This document shows, one piece after another, positions 25,696-33,353 of a stretch of DNA of 64,000 nt. Made by a program: the position numbers and the translations under genes. Position 1 is the first letter of the stretch; each line of letters begins with the position of its first letter. The stretch is from a bacterium (GTDB taxonomy: Bacteria; Bacillota; Bacilli; Lactobacillales; Streptococcaceae). The notes beneath the pieces are model-generated. The model did no database searches, was not told the origin of the DNA, and saw nothing but the letters and a program-made list of their open reading frames with translations. Location: NCBI GenBank assembly GCA_905221385.1, contig CAJNCV010000004.1, positions 62,001 through 126,000 of the forward strand, written 5' to 3'.

Positions 25696-27783
25696 TTAGG
25701 AGTGACTTGGCAACCAGCTAAGTGTAAAGGTCAGTTGCTCAGCTTTCAAGAGATCTTGGTGTTGAATGCTAGATACTGGGGACTTGTCCAATCGGCATTC
25801 TTTGACAAAGTTGAAATGGCTGTAGTTTTGCTCGGCATGTATATCCAGCCATTTATTTTCCTTAGCCAGGTAGATACGGAGGTGGTCAAAGAGAGGAATT
25901 CCGAGATCGTAGCTGGGCTTGCCCGGACAGGTTGGATAGAATCCAAGAGCTGACCAGATGTACCAAGCAGAGAGACTGCCATTGTCTTCATCGCCAGGAT
26001 AGGCTTCCCAGCTTGGGTGAAAGGCTTTCTGACGCAGAGTATTGATGAGAAGGGCAGTGTAGTCTGGGTAGTTGCTGTAGCGGAAGAGATAAGGAATGTG
26101 GAAGCTAGGCTGGTTGGAAATGGCGATTTGTCCAAAAGGAGTAGTAGCCATCTCGCTCATCTCATGAATCTCGTAACCATAGCCTGTCGTCTCAAAGAGA
26201 GGAGCGTCCTGACAGGCTTTCAAAAGATAGTTGCTAAAGGTTTCTTTTCCGCCCATAAGCTGGATTAAGCCTGGTATGTCGTGGAGGACGCCTAAAGTCG
26301 CTTGAATGGCAGAGCATTCGGCGTAGTCGCGTCCCCAACTATAAGGGGAGAAGTCAGGGCGGAAGTTTCCTTGACTGTCTCGCGCTCGCATATAACCTGT
26401 CTCAGCGTCAAATAGATGGCGGTAATTTTGAGACGCTGTCCTGTAGGTCTCAGCTATTTCTCTTTTCCCTAGTTTTTCGGCACAGCTGGCAATACAAAAG
26501 TCACTATAGGCGTAGTCTAGGGTATGGCTAACGCTTTCGTGGTGGTCGGTAGAGAGGTAGCCAAGCTCTTGGTATTGGGCTAGTCCGTGGCGACCATTGA
26601 TGCCGAGAGGGTCGGACTTGCTGGCTGTTTCAAGCATGGCTTGGAGGAGTTCTTCTTCCAAGTCGGGAGCCATGTCCTTGCAGGCGCTATCTGCGATAAT
26701 ACCATCTAGTAGGGTACCAGGCATCATACCACGCTCGTCTGGGGCCAGCCACTTTGGAAGAAATCCAGTATCCCGGTAGCTATTAAGAAAACCTTCCAAA
26801 AAATGGTGATAGTGTTCCGGTATGATAAGGGCAAAGAGGGGGAAGGTGGTGCGGAAGGTATCCCAGAAACCATTGTTGCTATAAAGGACCCCGGGCTTGA
26901 CAGTACCAGTAGCCAGATCCATGTGGATGGCTTGTCCTGACTCGTTCACCTCATAAAATGTCTGTGGGAAGAGGAAGAGTCTATAGAGGCAGTGGTCAAA
27001 GAAGGTTCGATAAGCTTCTCCTGTCTCTAGTATGTCAAAACGATGGAGGAGGTCTTCCCAGTCTGCTTTCGCACTTTCTTTACAGCTATCAAAGTCCGTT
27101 TGAGGTAGATTAAGCAGAGCTTGAGATGGAGAGATGAAAGAAGTTGCTAGCTGGATCTCAGCATGACTGCTTGCTAAGTCAATTCGCCAGTCCCCACCTT
27201 CTTGGCTGACAGCAAGAATATCCGTATTCATTTGTAGAGCAGTAAACAGTATCAGAGGATTTTTGTTGGTCTCTGTTTTTCCTTCTTGTCGTAGGGAAAG
27301 AGTTCGCTTATCTACTTGCTCTACGGTCAGTTCATCTGCTGTGTGAAGGTAGAGGGAGAGGGCTTTGCCTTGCTTTTGCTCCAAACGAATAGAGGCACCG
27401 TAGCAAGTCGGTGTGAGCTGGATTTCAATCTGATAGCGCAGGGAGAAAATCTTCAGATAATGAGGTTGGAAGGAGGCCTTATCCATATCATAGGAAGACT
27501 GACGATGGAAGAGGCTGTCTCCACCTAGCTGGCCTATGACAGGTGTTAGAAGGAGCCAAGAGTAGCCCCCAATCCAAGGACTGGGCTGGTGGGTTAATCG
27601 AATCCCCTGAAAGATAGGCAGATGCGGATCGAAAAACCAAGCTCCCTCCTGGTCGCTGGTCTGAGGCACAAAGTAATTCATCCCAAAAGGAACGCCCGTG
27701 TAAGGCAGGGTATTTCCTCGAGAAAAGGCATGCTTGCTAGCAGTCCCAAAGCGGGTATCGATGGTTTCAAGTATTGGTTTCAT
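25696..27783 (-). CDS. GH92 alpha-1,2-mannosidase
   Basis: 695 residues. GH92 hallmarks are the N-terminal GNTLPYTGVPFGMNYFVPQ, the central ATGTVKPGVLYSNNGFWDTF (residues split around the WDTFR motif) and the late GDEDNGSLSAWYIWSALG with its calcium-binding and catalytic-base acids. These enzymes are Ca-dependent exo-alpha-1,2-mannosidases that trim high-mannose N-glycans. No signal peptide, so cytoplasmic. The gene is on the opposite strand to all other glycosidases here, convergent with the GH29 gene, and has its own promoter and cre-like site upstream. Confidence 0.93.
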   Translation of the reverse strand: MKPILETIDTRFGTASKHAFSRGNTLPYTGVPFGMNYFVPQTSDQEGAWFFDPHLPIFQGIRLTHQPSPWIGGYSWLLLTPVIGQLGGDSLFHRQSSYDMDKASFQPHYLKIFSLRYQIEIQLTPTCYGASIRLEQKQGKALSLYLHTADELTVEQVDKRTLSLRQEGKTETNKNPLILFTALQMNTDILAVSQEGGDWRIDLASSHAEIQLATSFISPSQALLNLPQTDFDSCKESAKADWEDLLHRFDILETGEAYRTFFDHCLYRLFLFPQTFYEVNESGQAIHMDLATGTVKPGVLYSNNGFWDTFRTTFPLFALIIPEHYHHFLEGFLNSYRDTGFLPKWLAPDERGMMPGTLLDGIIADSACKDMAPDLEEELLQAMLETASKSDPLGINGRHGLAQYQELGYLSTDHHESVSHTLDYAYSDFCIASCAEKLGKREIAETYRTASQNYRHLFDAETGYMRARDSQGNFRPDFSPYSWGRDYAECSAIQATLGVLHDIPGLIQLMGGKETFSNYLLKACQDAPLFETTGYGYEIHEMSEMATTPFGQIAISNQPSFHIPYLFRYSNYPDYTALLINTLRQKAFHPSWEAYPGDEDNGSLSAWYIWSALGFYPTCPGKPSYDLGIPLFDHLRIYLAKENKWLDIHAEQNYSHFNFVKECRLDKSPVSSIQHQDLLKAEQLTFTLSWLPSHS

Positions 27784-27793
27784 AGTTATCTCG

Positions 27794-27823
27794 TTGTAAA
27801 CGTTTTATATTCTATATAGTATA
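27794..27823 (-). promoter_or_regulatory. GH92 promoter element and cre-like site
   Basis: On the minus strand TATACT (27823-27818) is followed by ATAAAACGTTTACAA (27808-27794). One half matches the catabolite-response element perfectly and the other has two mismatches. It lies about 11 bases before the start codon, so CcpA could act as a roadblock. Confidence 0.45.
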
Positions 27824-27850
27824 ACATGAAATGAACAAAAAAACTTTAAA

Positions 27851-28513
27851 TCAATACAAATTCCTTAAGGCCTCATCATCTGTGATATGAATAGTACGAC
27901 GTATCTTTCGAATATAGTGATGTTCTTCAAAAATCTTAAATTTTCGCGAAATAGTTTCGGGCCTCGTTCCGAGGTAACTAGCGAGTTCCTTTTCTGAAAT
28001 TGGCAAAGTGAAGGTGAATTTAGGATTGTCCTCTTTTTCGGCAAGGTGTATAAGATAGCAAGCGAGGCGTTGTTCTATTTTTTCAAAGGCTAATAAGGTG
28101 ACTTGCTCTTCTGTCTGAATTGCTTTTCTGGCATTAAGACGTAGAAGTTGCCAACTAAAATGTGGAAAACTCTGGAGAAGGTATTGAAAATCCTTTTTAT
28201 GAATGACACAGATTTCTGTAGAGACCAAGGCTTCCCCGTAGAGATCCTGATTATTCTCTCCAAAGAGATAGTTTTCTCCTTCGTAATTTCCTTTGCTAAC
28301 GATACGGATACATTGTTCGCTTCCATCATTAGTCAGACGATAGACCTTAAATTGTCCTCTATTAACAATGATTAAAGTTTCTTCGTCAAAGGGCGAGAAA
28401 ATCAACTCGCCCTTTTTAAATTTCTTATGGTGAAACAGACTTTGGATACCCTGAAGTTCATCACGGGAGAGGGAGCTAAAAAGGGGAACGGTATAAAAGC
28501 ATGGTTGGGACAT
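27851..28513 (-). CDS. Crp/Fnr-family regulator (Flp-like)
   Basis: 220 residues: an N-terminal cyclic-nucleotide-binding-like beta roll (about 10-120), a dimer helix and a C-terminal Crp-type helix-turn-helix (PISEKELASYLGTRPETISR, then KFKIFEEHHYIRKI). The recognition helix carries the E-T-I-S-R of FNR/Flp types, suggesting a TTGAT-like half site. Four cysteines are present but not in the FNR iron-sulfur spacing, so oxygen sensing, if any, would be by thiols. It is divergent from the nrd cluster with an FNR-like dyad between them, so it probably controls that cluster and itself. Confidence 0.85.
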   Translation of the reverse strand: MSQPCFYTVPLFSSLSRDELQGIQSLFHHKKFKKGELIFSPFDEETLIIVNRGQFKVYRLTNDGSEQCIRIVSKGNYEGENYLFGENNQDLYGEALVSTEICVIHKKDFQYLLQSFPHFSWQLLRLNARKAIQTEEQVTLLAFEKIEQRLACYLIHLAEKEDNPKFTFTLPISEKELASYLGTRPETISRKFKIFEEHHYIRKIRRTIHITDDEALRNLY

Positions 28514-28547
28514 AGAAACTCCTAATCTTGAAGAAATTTATAGAAAC

Positions 28548-28561
28548 TTGACGAATATCAA
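28548..28561. promoter_or_regulatory. FNR/Flp-like operator
   Basis: TTGACGAATATCAA differs from the FNR dyad TTGAT-N4-ATCAA at one base. It lies 34 bases upstream of the Crp/Fnr gene start and about 100 bases ahead of nrdI. Confidence 0.6.
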
Positions 28562-28594
28562 TTTTTTTATCATTTAGATACAGTAAAATAAAAA

Positions 28595-28641
28595 ACACAA
28601 TATATAGAGCGTGTTGTTTTATAAAACACAATATATTGTAT
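28595..28641 (+). promoter_or_regulatory. Tandem NrdR boxes
   Basis: ACACAATATATAGAGC (28595-28610) and ACACAATATATTGTAT (28626-28641) both match the NrdR box consensus ACACWATATATWGTGT in most positions. Their starts are 31 bp apart, three helical turns, exactly the spacing NrdR needs. The second box ends 8 bases before the ribosome site of nrdI, so binding would block transcription. Confidence 0.85.
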
Positions 28642-28657
28642 CAAAAAAGGAGGAGTC

Positions 28658-29131
28658 ATGCAAAAAATTAGATTTTATTATATTAGTTTAAGTGGGAATA
28701 CGAGCTCTTTTGTACAACGGGTCAGTCAATATATAGAAACGACGCATCATAGAGAAGTTGAGTCTTTGAATATAAAAGATTTAAAGGGAAAGGCGATTAC
28801 GGTAGATGGTCCCTTTGTCAGTTTTTTGCCAACTTATCTAGAGGGGGGAAATGGAATTGATACTGGTTTCCAAGAAATTCTAACGGGAAATCTTCGAAAA
28901 TTTTTGGAGTATCAAGGAAATTTTCGTTATTGCTTAGGAATTATCGGGAGTGGTAATCGAAATTTCAATAAGCAATTCTGTCTGACGGCTTTTCAATATG
29001 CAGAGCAGTTTGGCTTTCCTGTTATAGATGTTTTTGAATTACGTGGGACAGATGAAGATGTAGAGAGGATCTCCAAACATATTTTAGCTAGTTTTGAGAA
29101 AGCGGAGGAAAAAATAGATGTCAGCTACTAA
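28658..29131 (+). CDS. nrdI: NrdI, flavodoxin-like activator of class Ib reductase
   Basis: 157 residues with the FMN loop SGNTSSFV (12-19), the PTYLEGGNG loop and IIGSGNRNFNKQFCLTA. NrdI supplies superoxide or peroxide through its flavin to assemble the Mn(III)2-tyrosyl radical in NrdF. The ATG follows AAAAGGAGGAG. It overlaps nrdE by 14 bases. No nrdH redoxin gene is present in the cluster, so electrons for NrdE must come from elsewhere. Confidence 0.93.
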   Translation: MQKIRFYYISLSGNTSSFVQRVSQYIETTHHREVESLNIKDLKGKAITVDGPFVSFLPTYLEGGNGIDTGFQEILTGNLRKFLEYQGNFRYCLGIIGSGNRNFNKQFCLTAFQYAEQFGFPVIDVFELRGTDEDVERISKHILASFEKAEEKIDVSY

Positions 29132-31292
29132 GGATTATTTTGTTTTGAACAATATGGTGAACATTCCAATTGATGGGGAAATTCCTCTTTACTATGATAG
29201 AGAAGCCTTAACAGACTATTTAAAGAATGAAATTGAACCTCATACGATGCATTTTTCAAGTTTGAAAGAACGCCTCCAGTATTTAATTCGAGAGGATTAT
29301 GTGGATGAAGAGGTTGTGGGCTTGTATCATGGGGAGTCTGGTGAGATTGATAGTAATTTTTTAGAGGACTTATATCAAAAGATCAAGGAACATGGTTTTG
29401 CCTTTAAGAGTTTTATGGGAGCCTATAAATTTTATAATCAATATGCACTAAAGACGAATGATTCCAAGACCTATTTGGAATCGTTTGAGGACCGGGTGTT
29501 CCTTAATGCCCTCTATCTAGGAAATGGCGATCAGAACTTAGCGACAAAAATTGCGGAGGAAATAATCACCCAACGGTACCAACCTGCGACCCCCACATTC
29601 TTAAATGCAGGGAAAAAACGGCGTGGTGAGATGGTCTCTTGTTTTCTGATAGATCTTGATGACTCTATGTTATCTATCGGACGTGGGGTCAATTCTGCTT
29701 TGCAGCTTTCTAGACTTGGTGGTGGAGTTGGAGTGAATTTATCGAACCTACGTGCCAGTGGTTCTCCTATAAAAGGAATTGAACATGCTTCTTCGGGAGT
29801 GCTTCCTGTAATGAAACTACTAGAAGACTCTTTCAGCTATAGCAATCAACTAGGACAGAGAAATGGGGCAGGGGTCGTTTACTTAAATGTTTTTCATCAG
29901 GATATTCTCGCCTTTTTATCGACAAAGAAGGAAAATGCAGATGAAAAAATTCGTGTTAAAACCCTCTCTCTGGGGTTGGTCGTTCCGGATAAGTATTACG
30001 AGCTGATTAAAACAAATCAACCCATGTATCTGTTTAATCCTTATCATGTTGAAAAAGTCTATGGGAAACCTTTTTCGTATGTAGATATCACGGCTGAATA
30101 CGACCGATTGGTTGCAAATCCAGCTATCGAAAAGACGGTTGTTCAAGCGAGAGAATTGGAACAGGAAATTTCCCGCTTGCAACAAGAATCTGGCTATCCT
30201 TATATTCTAAATATCGATGTCGCTAATCGTGCGAATCCCGTCAAAGGGAAAATCATTATGAGTAACCTTTGCTCGGAGATTTTGCAACCACAGACTCCAT
30301 CCGTATTGAATGATGATTTGTCCTATCATGAGGTGGGAACGGATATTAGTTGTAACCTTGGATCAACTAATATTGTTAATTTACTAAAATCTGAAGATTT
30401 TGCTGCCTCTGTTGATGCAATGGTGCGTGCCTTAACGACTGTTACGGATCTAGAGTCTGTTGAAGAGGTGCCTACAGTAAATAAGGGAAATCGTCTCTAC
30501 CATACGATAGGACTCGGAGCGATGGGATTACACACAGCTCTCGCTTTGCACCAAATCAAGTATGGTTCAAAAGAGTCTTTAGAATTTACAGAAGCCTATT
30601 TCTTAGCATTGAATTATTATTCTTTAGTATCTAGCAATAGAATCGCAAGAGAGCGGCATGAGACATTTTATGAATTTGCGGATTCGAGCTATGCCGATGG
30701 AAGTTACTTTTCACCATATGTAGAGCAGGATTTTGTATTTAGATTTCCTAAGATAGCAGCCATTTTTAAGGATATTCCTATTCCAACGAAAGAAGATTGG
30801 AAGGTACTAAGGGAGAAGGTCATGAAAGATGGCCTCTACCATCGAAATCGTTTAGCAGTGGCGCCTAATGGTTCTATTTCTTATATCAACGAAACGAGTG
30901 CTTCTCTTCACCCGATTACTCAGTTGGTAGAGAATCGGCAGGAAAAGAAGGTGGGATCGATCTTTTATCCCGCTCCGTATCTGTCCAATGATACCTTACC
31001 ATTTTATGAGACTGCTTATAACATGGATCAGCGTAAAATTATTGATGTATATGCAGTCGCACAAAAGCATATTGATCAGGGAATGAGTCTGACTCTCTTT
31101 ATGCGTTCTCAATTACCTGAGGGACTATATGAATGGAAAACTAAGGAAAATACAATGCTAACGACACGTGACTTGAATCGCCTTCGGAATTACGCGTGGC
31201 GAAAAGGGATAAAATCACTTTATTATGTTAGAACCTATACAGAGGATGACGAATTTAACAGTGTAAATAGCTGTGAATCTTGTATGATTTAA
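29118..31292 (+). CDS. nrdE: NrdE, class Ib ribonucleotide reductase large subunit
   Basis: 724 residues, normal for NrdE. Catalytic residues are all visible: Cys175 (MVSC) and Cys412 (ISCNLGS) as the redox pair, N383-L-C385-S-E387 with the thiyl-radical Cys and base Glu, the Tyr-Tyr pair in KGIKSLYYVRT for radical transfer, and a C-terminal C719-E-S-C722 shuttle pair. As usual in NrdE the N-terminal ATP cone is short or absent. It reduces NDPs to dNDPs with a radical from NrdF. It is intact, and coupled to nrdI upstream. Relative to the flanking glycosidase genes the codon use is visibly more A/T-rich, which suggests later acquisition. Confidence 0.95.
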   Translation: MSATKDYFVLNNMVNIPIDGEIPLYYDREALTDYLKNEIEPHTMHFSSLKERLQYLIREDYVDEEVVGLYHGESGEIDSNFLEDLYQKIKEHGFAFKSFMGAYKFYNQYALKTNDSKTYLESFEDRVFLNALYLGNGDQNLATKIAEEIITQRYQPATPTFLNAGKKRRGEMVSCFLIDLDDSMLSIGRGVNSALQLSRLGGGVGVNLSNLRASGSPIKGIEHASSGVLPVMKLLEDSFSYSNQLGQRNGAGVVYLNVFHQDILAFLSTKKENADEKIRVKTLSLGLVVPDKYYELIKTNQPMYLFNPYHVEKVYGKPFSYVDITAEYDRLVANPAIEKTVVQARELEQEISRLQQESGYPYILNIDVANRANPVKGKIIMSNLCSEILQPQTPSVLNDDLSYHEVGTDISCNLGSTNIVNLLKSEDFAASVDAMVRALTTVTDLESVEEVPTVNKGNRLYHTIGLGAMGLHTALALHQIKYGSKESLEFTEAYFLALNYYSLVSSNRIARERHETFYEFADSSYADGSYFSPYVEQDFVFRFPKIAAIFKDIPIPTKEDWKVLREKVMKDGLYHRNRLAVAPNGSISYINETSASLHPITQLVENRQEKKVGSIFYPAPYLSNDTLPFYETAYNMDQRKIIDVYAVAQKHIDQGMSLTLFMRSQLPEGLYEWKTKENTMLTTRDLNRLRNYAWRKGIKSLYYVRTYTEDDEFNSVNSCESCMI

Positions 31293-31301
31293 GGAGAGAA
31301 G

Positions 31302-32249
31302 ATGTCAAAAAAATTTCTATATTACAAAGCAATCAACTGGAATGAGATTGAGGATGAATTAGATAACGCTACGTGGGAGAGAGCGACATCGTTATTTTGG
31401 CTAGACAATCGAATTCCAATTGAAAATGACAAACCTGCTTTTAATCGTTTGTCGGTAAAGGAGAAACAAGAATTAAATCGTTCGCTGATCTTTCTTGCGA
31501 ATTTATCAACTTACCAGTCGTTAGAGGCGGAGGAGTTTATACGGCATAGTGAACGCTCACAACAGGAGGTTGCTATTGTAAACAATCTACAGTTCACTGA
31601 AATGGTAAATACCAAGGCTTATAATACTATTTTATACTCCTTTAATGAGGACGAGCAGGAGGTGGCATCCTTATTTGAGTGGGTAGATCAACATAAATTA
31701 GTAGTAGAGCGACTAGAAAGAGTCGACACGGTATATCATAGTAAAAATGCGATTCAGAAGCGCTTTATGGCTACTTGTGTGGAAGGAATTATGACTTATA
31801 GTCAACTTGCTTTTTTGATGAGGTTGTGGATTCAAAAGGGCTTTACTAATCTTGGCGAAATGGTGAAAATGATTCTCTTGAATGAATCATTGCATTGTGA
31901 TTATCTGATACATAAAGTCAATCTTCTTTTGGCAAGAATGGATAGAGCTGACCAAATTTCATTTCAAACCTGGTCTGTTGAAGTGATTGACAGAATTTTA
32001 GAAACAGAGGGGAAGATTATTTGTGAACTTTATGTAGATGCTGATATTCAAAAATTGGTGCAGAACCTTGTGCAAAGAGAAGCCAATCGTTTGTTAGGGA
32101 GTATCGGGGTTGAAGAGAGGTACCCAGTTGATAGAGAGATTCTCTCTACGCTTGATCGAGTATTGAACAGATTAAGAAAGCACGAGCTTCTCGGGCAGAT
32201 GTCTATCCATAGGATAGAAGAATCGCGTGATGATGATTATAATTTTTGA
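31302..32249 (+). CDS. NrdF-like R2 paralogue with altered metal ligands
   Basis: 315 residues, aligning without gaps to the canonical NrdF next door over the metal-site region. Of the six usual metal ligands, the first Asp is replaced by Ser69 (ANLSTYQS) and the first His by Asn103 (FTEMVNTKAY). Glu100, Glu161 (CVEG), Glu195 and His198 (NESLH) are kept, and the radical tyrosine remains as Tyr107. The C-terminus ends DDDYNF like true NrdF, so binding to NrdE is likely retained. This is not the V-P-K or Q-S-K pattern of class Ie R2 proteins. It may be a non-catalytic partner forming a heterodimer with the next protein, as yeast Rnr4 does, or a mononuclear or other-metal variant. The frame is intact and the ribosome site (AAGGAGAGAAG) good, arguing against simple decay. 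Confidence 0.85.
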   Translation: MSKKFLYYKAINWNEIEDELDNATWERATSLFWLDNRIPIENDKPAFNRLSVKEKQELNRSLIFLANLSTYQSLEAEEFIRHSERSQQEVAIVNNLQFTEMVNTKAYNTILYSFNEDEQEVASLFEWVDQHKLVVERLERVDTVYHSKNAIQKRFMATCVEGIMTYSQLAFLMRLWIQKGFTNLGEMVKMILLNESLHCDYLIHKVNLLLARMDRADQISFQTWSVEVIDRILETEGKIICELYVDADIQKLVQNLVQREANRLLGSIGVEERYPVDREILSTLDRVLNRLRKHELLGQMSIHRIEESRDDDYNF

Positions 32250-32260
32250 GGAGGATTTAC

Positions 32261-33211
32261 ATGTTGCATCGGACATTGAATTGGAAAGAAGTTGAGGATG
32301 AGTTAGACGACTATGTTTGGGATAAAGCCACGGCACAATTTTGGATCGATACTCGTGTCCCAGTATCAAATGATTTGCTTGATTGGAAGCAACTATCAGA
32401 TCCGGAAAAAGAGGTTGTCAAGAAAGCGGTAGGGGGCTTGGCTCTGCTTGATACGCTTCAATCTGAAGAGGGGTTGTATTCTATTAAACAGCACGTTCGA
32501 ACTCGCAAGGAAAGAGCGGTTCTGAGTGATTTTACATTTATGGAATCTATCCATGCTAAGACATACGGTACCATATTGATTTCGTTAAATACTTTTAAGG
32601 AAATTGAGAAAATATATGATTGGATGAATCAGGATCCTAGAATGCAGTATAAGGCCCAAAAGATAAATGAGATGTATCAGCATGGAACCCCTCTACAGGT
32701 GATGGTTGCGAGTGTCTTTTTAGAAGGAATCCTATACTATAGCAACTTTTTCATACCGCTTTGGTATCGTGGACAAAATAAATTAGCTAATCTAGCAGAG
32801 TTAATCAAATTAGTAATTAGGGACGAATCTGTACATGGGACTTATCTGGGATATAAGTTTCGCTTAACTTTTGATGAGCTCTCAGAAGCAGAACAACATG
32901 AGTTCATAACTTGGATGTATCGTTTTTTAGATGATCTTTTAGAAAATGAGTTTGCATATACGGATGAAGTCTATGCACCTATTGGTCTGGCAGAAGAAAT
33001 AAAGGTATTTGTTAAATACAATGCCAATAAAGCGCTACAAAATATGGGCTTTCAAAGTTATTTTTCGAATATTACAGCGTCTGATGTGAACCCAATTGTC
33101 ATGAATGGCATTTCGATTGAAACTGCTAATCACGATTTCTTTTCTCAAGTGGGTGCGGGGTATCTAATGGGAAATGCAGAAGCAATGCTAGATGATGACT
33201 ATGACTTTTAG
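32261..33211 (+). CDS. nrdF: NrdF, class Ib ribonucleotide reductase small subunit
   Basis: 316 residues from the ATG at 32261, which follows GAGGAGG; an upstream in-frame TTG is rejected. All ligands are present: Asp64 (LLDT), Glu95 and His98 (MESIH), Glu155 (FLEG), Glu189 and His192 (DESVH), with radical Tyr102 (AKTYG). The tail ends in DDDYDF, the NrdE-binding signature. It holds the Mn2-Y or Fe2-Y cofactor assembled with NrdI. The ribosome site overlaps the stop of the altered paralogue, so both are made together. A terminator follows at 33269-33313. Confidence 0.95.
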   Translation: MLHRTLNWKEVEDELDDYVWDKATAQFWIDTRVPVSNDLLDWKQLSDPEKEVVKKAVGGLALLDTLQSEEGLYSIKQHVRTRKERAVLSDFTFMESIHAKTYGTILISLNTFKEIEKIYDWMNQDPRMQYKAQKINEMYQHGTPLQVMVASVFLEGILYYSNFFIPLWYRGQNKLANLAELIKLVIRDESVHGTYLGYKFRLTFDELSEAEQHEFITWMYRFLDDLLENEFAYTDEVYAPIGLAEEIKVFVKYNANKALQNMGFQSYFSNITASDVNPIVMNGISIETANHDFFSQVGAGYLMGNAEAMLDDDYDF

Positions 33212-33268
33212 AATAAACAAAACGATCCCAACGGAAATCTCTACTTATTTTTTTCATAAGTTTGTTTC

Positions 33269-33313
33269 AAAACGCCTTTAGTTTGTGTATATCTTTTGGA
33301 GGCGTTTTTTTTT
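33269..33313 (+). terminator. nrd cluster terminator
   Basis: AAAACGCC/GGCGTTTT stem with a mostly unpaired 24-base interior and a run of nine T. Confidence 0.8.
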
Positions 33314-33353
33314 ATACTGAACATGAAACTTGTTTGAAAGAGGAAACTGCACG

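Noticed and set aside
31302..32249. Reading the altered NrdF as a plain pseudogene
   Set aside because: The frame is intact, the radical tyrosine, four of six ligands and C-terminal tail are kept, and the ribosome site is good.
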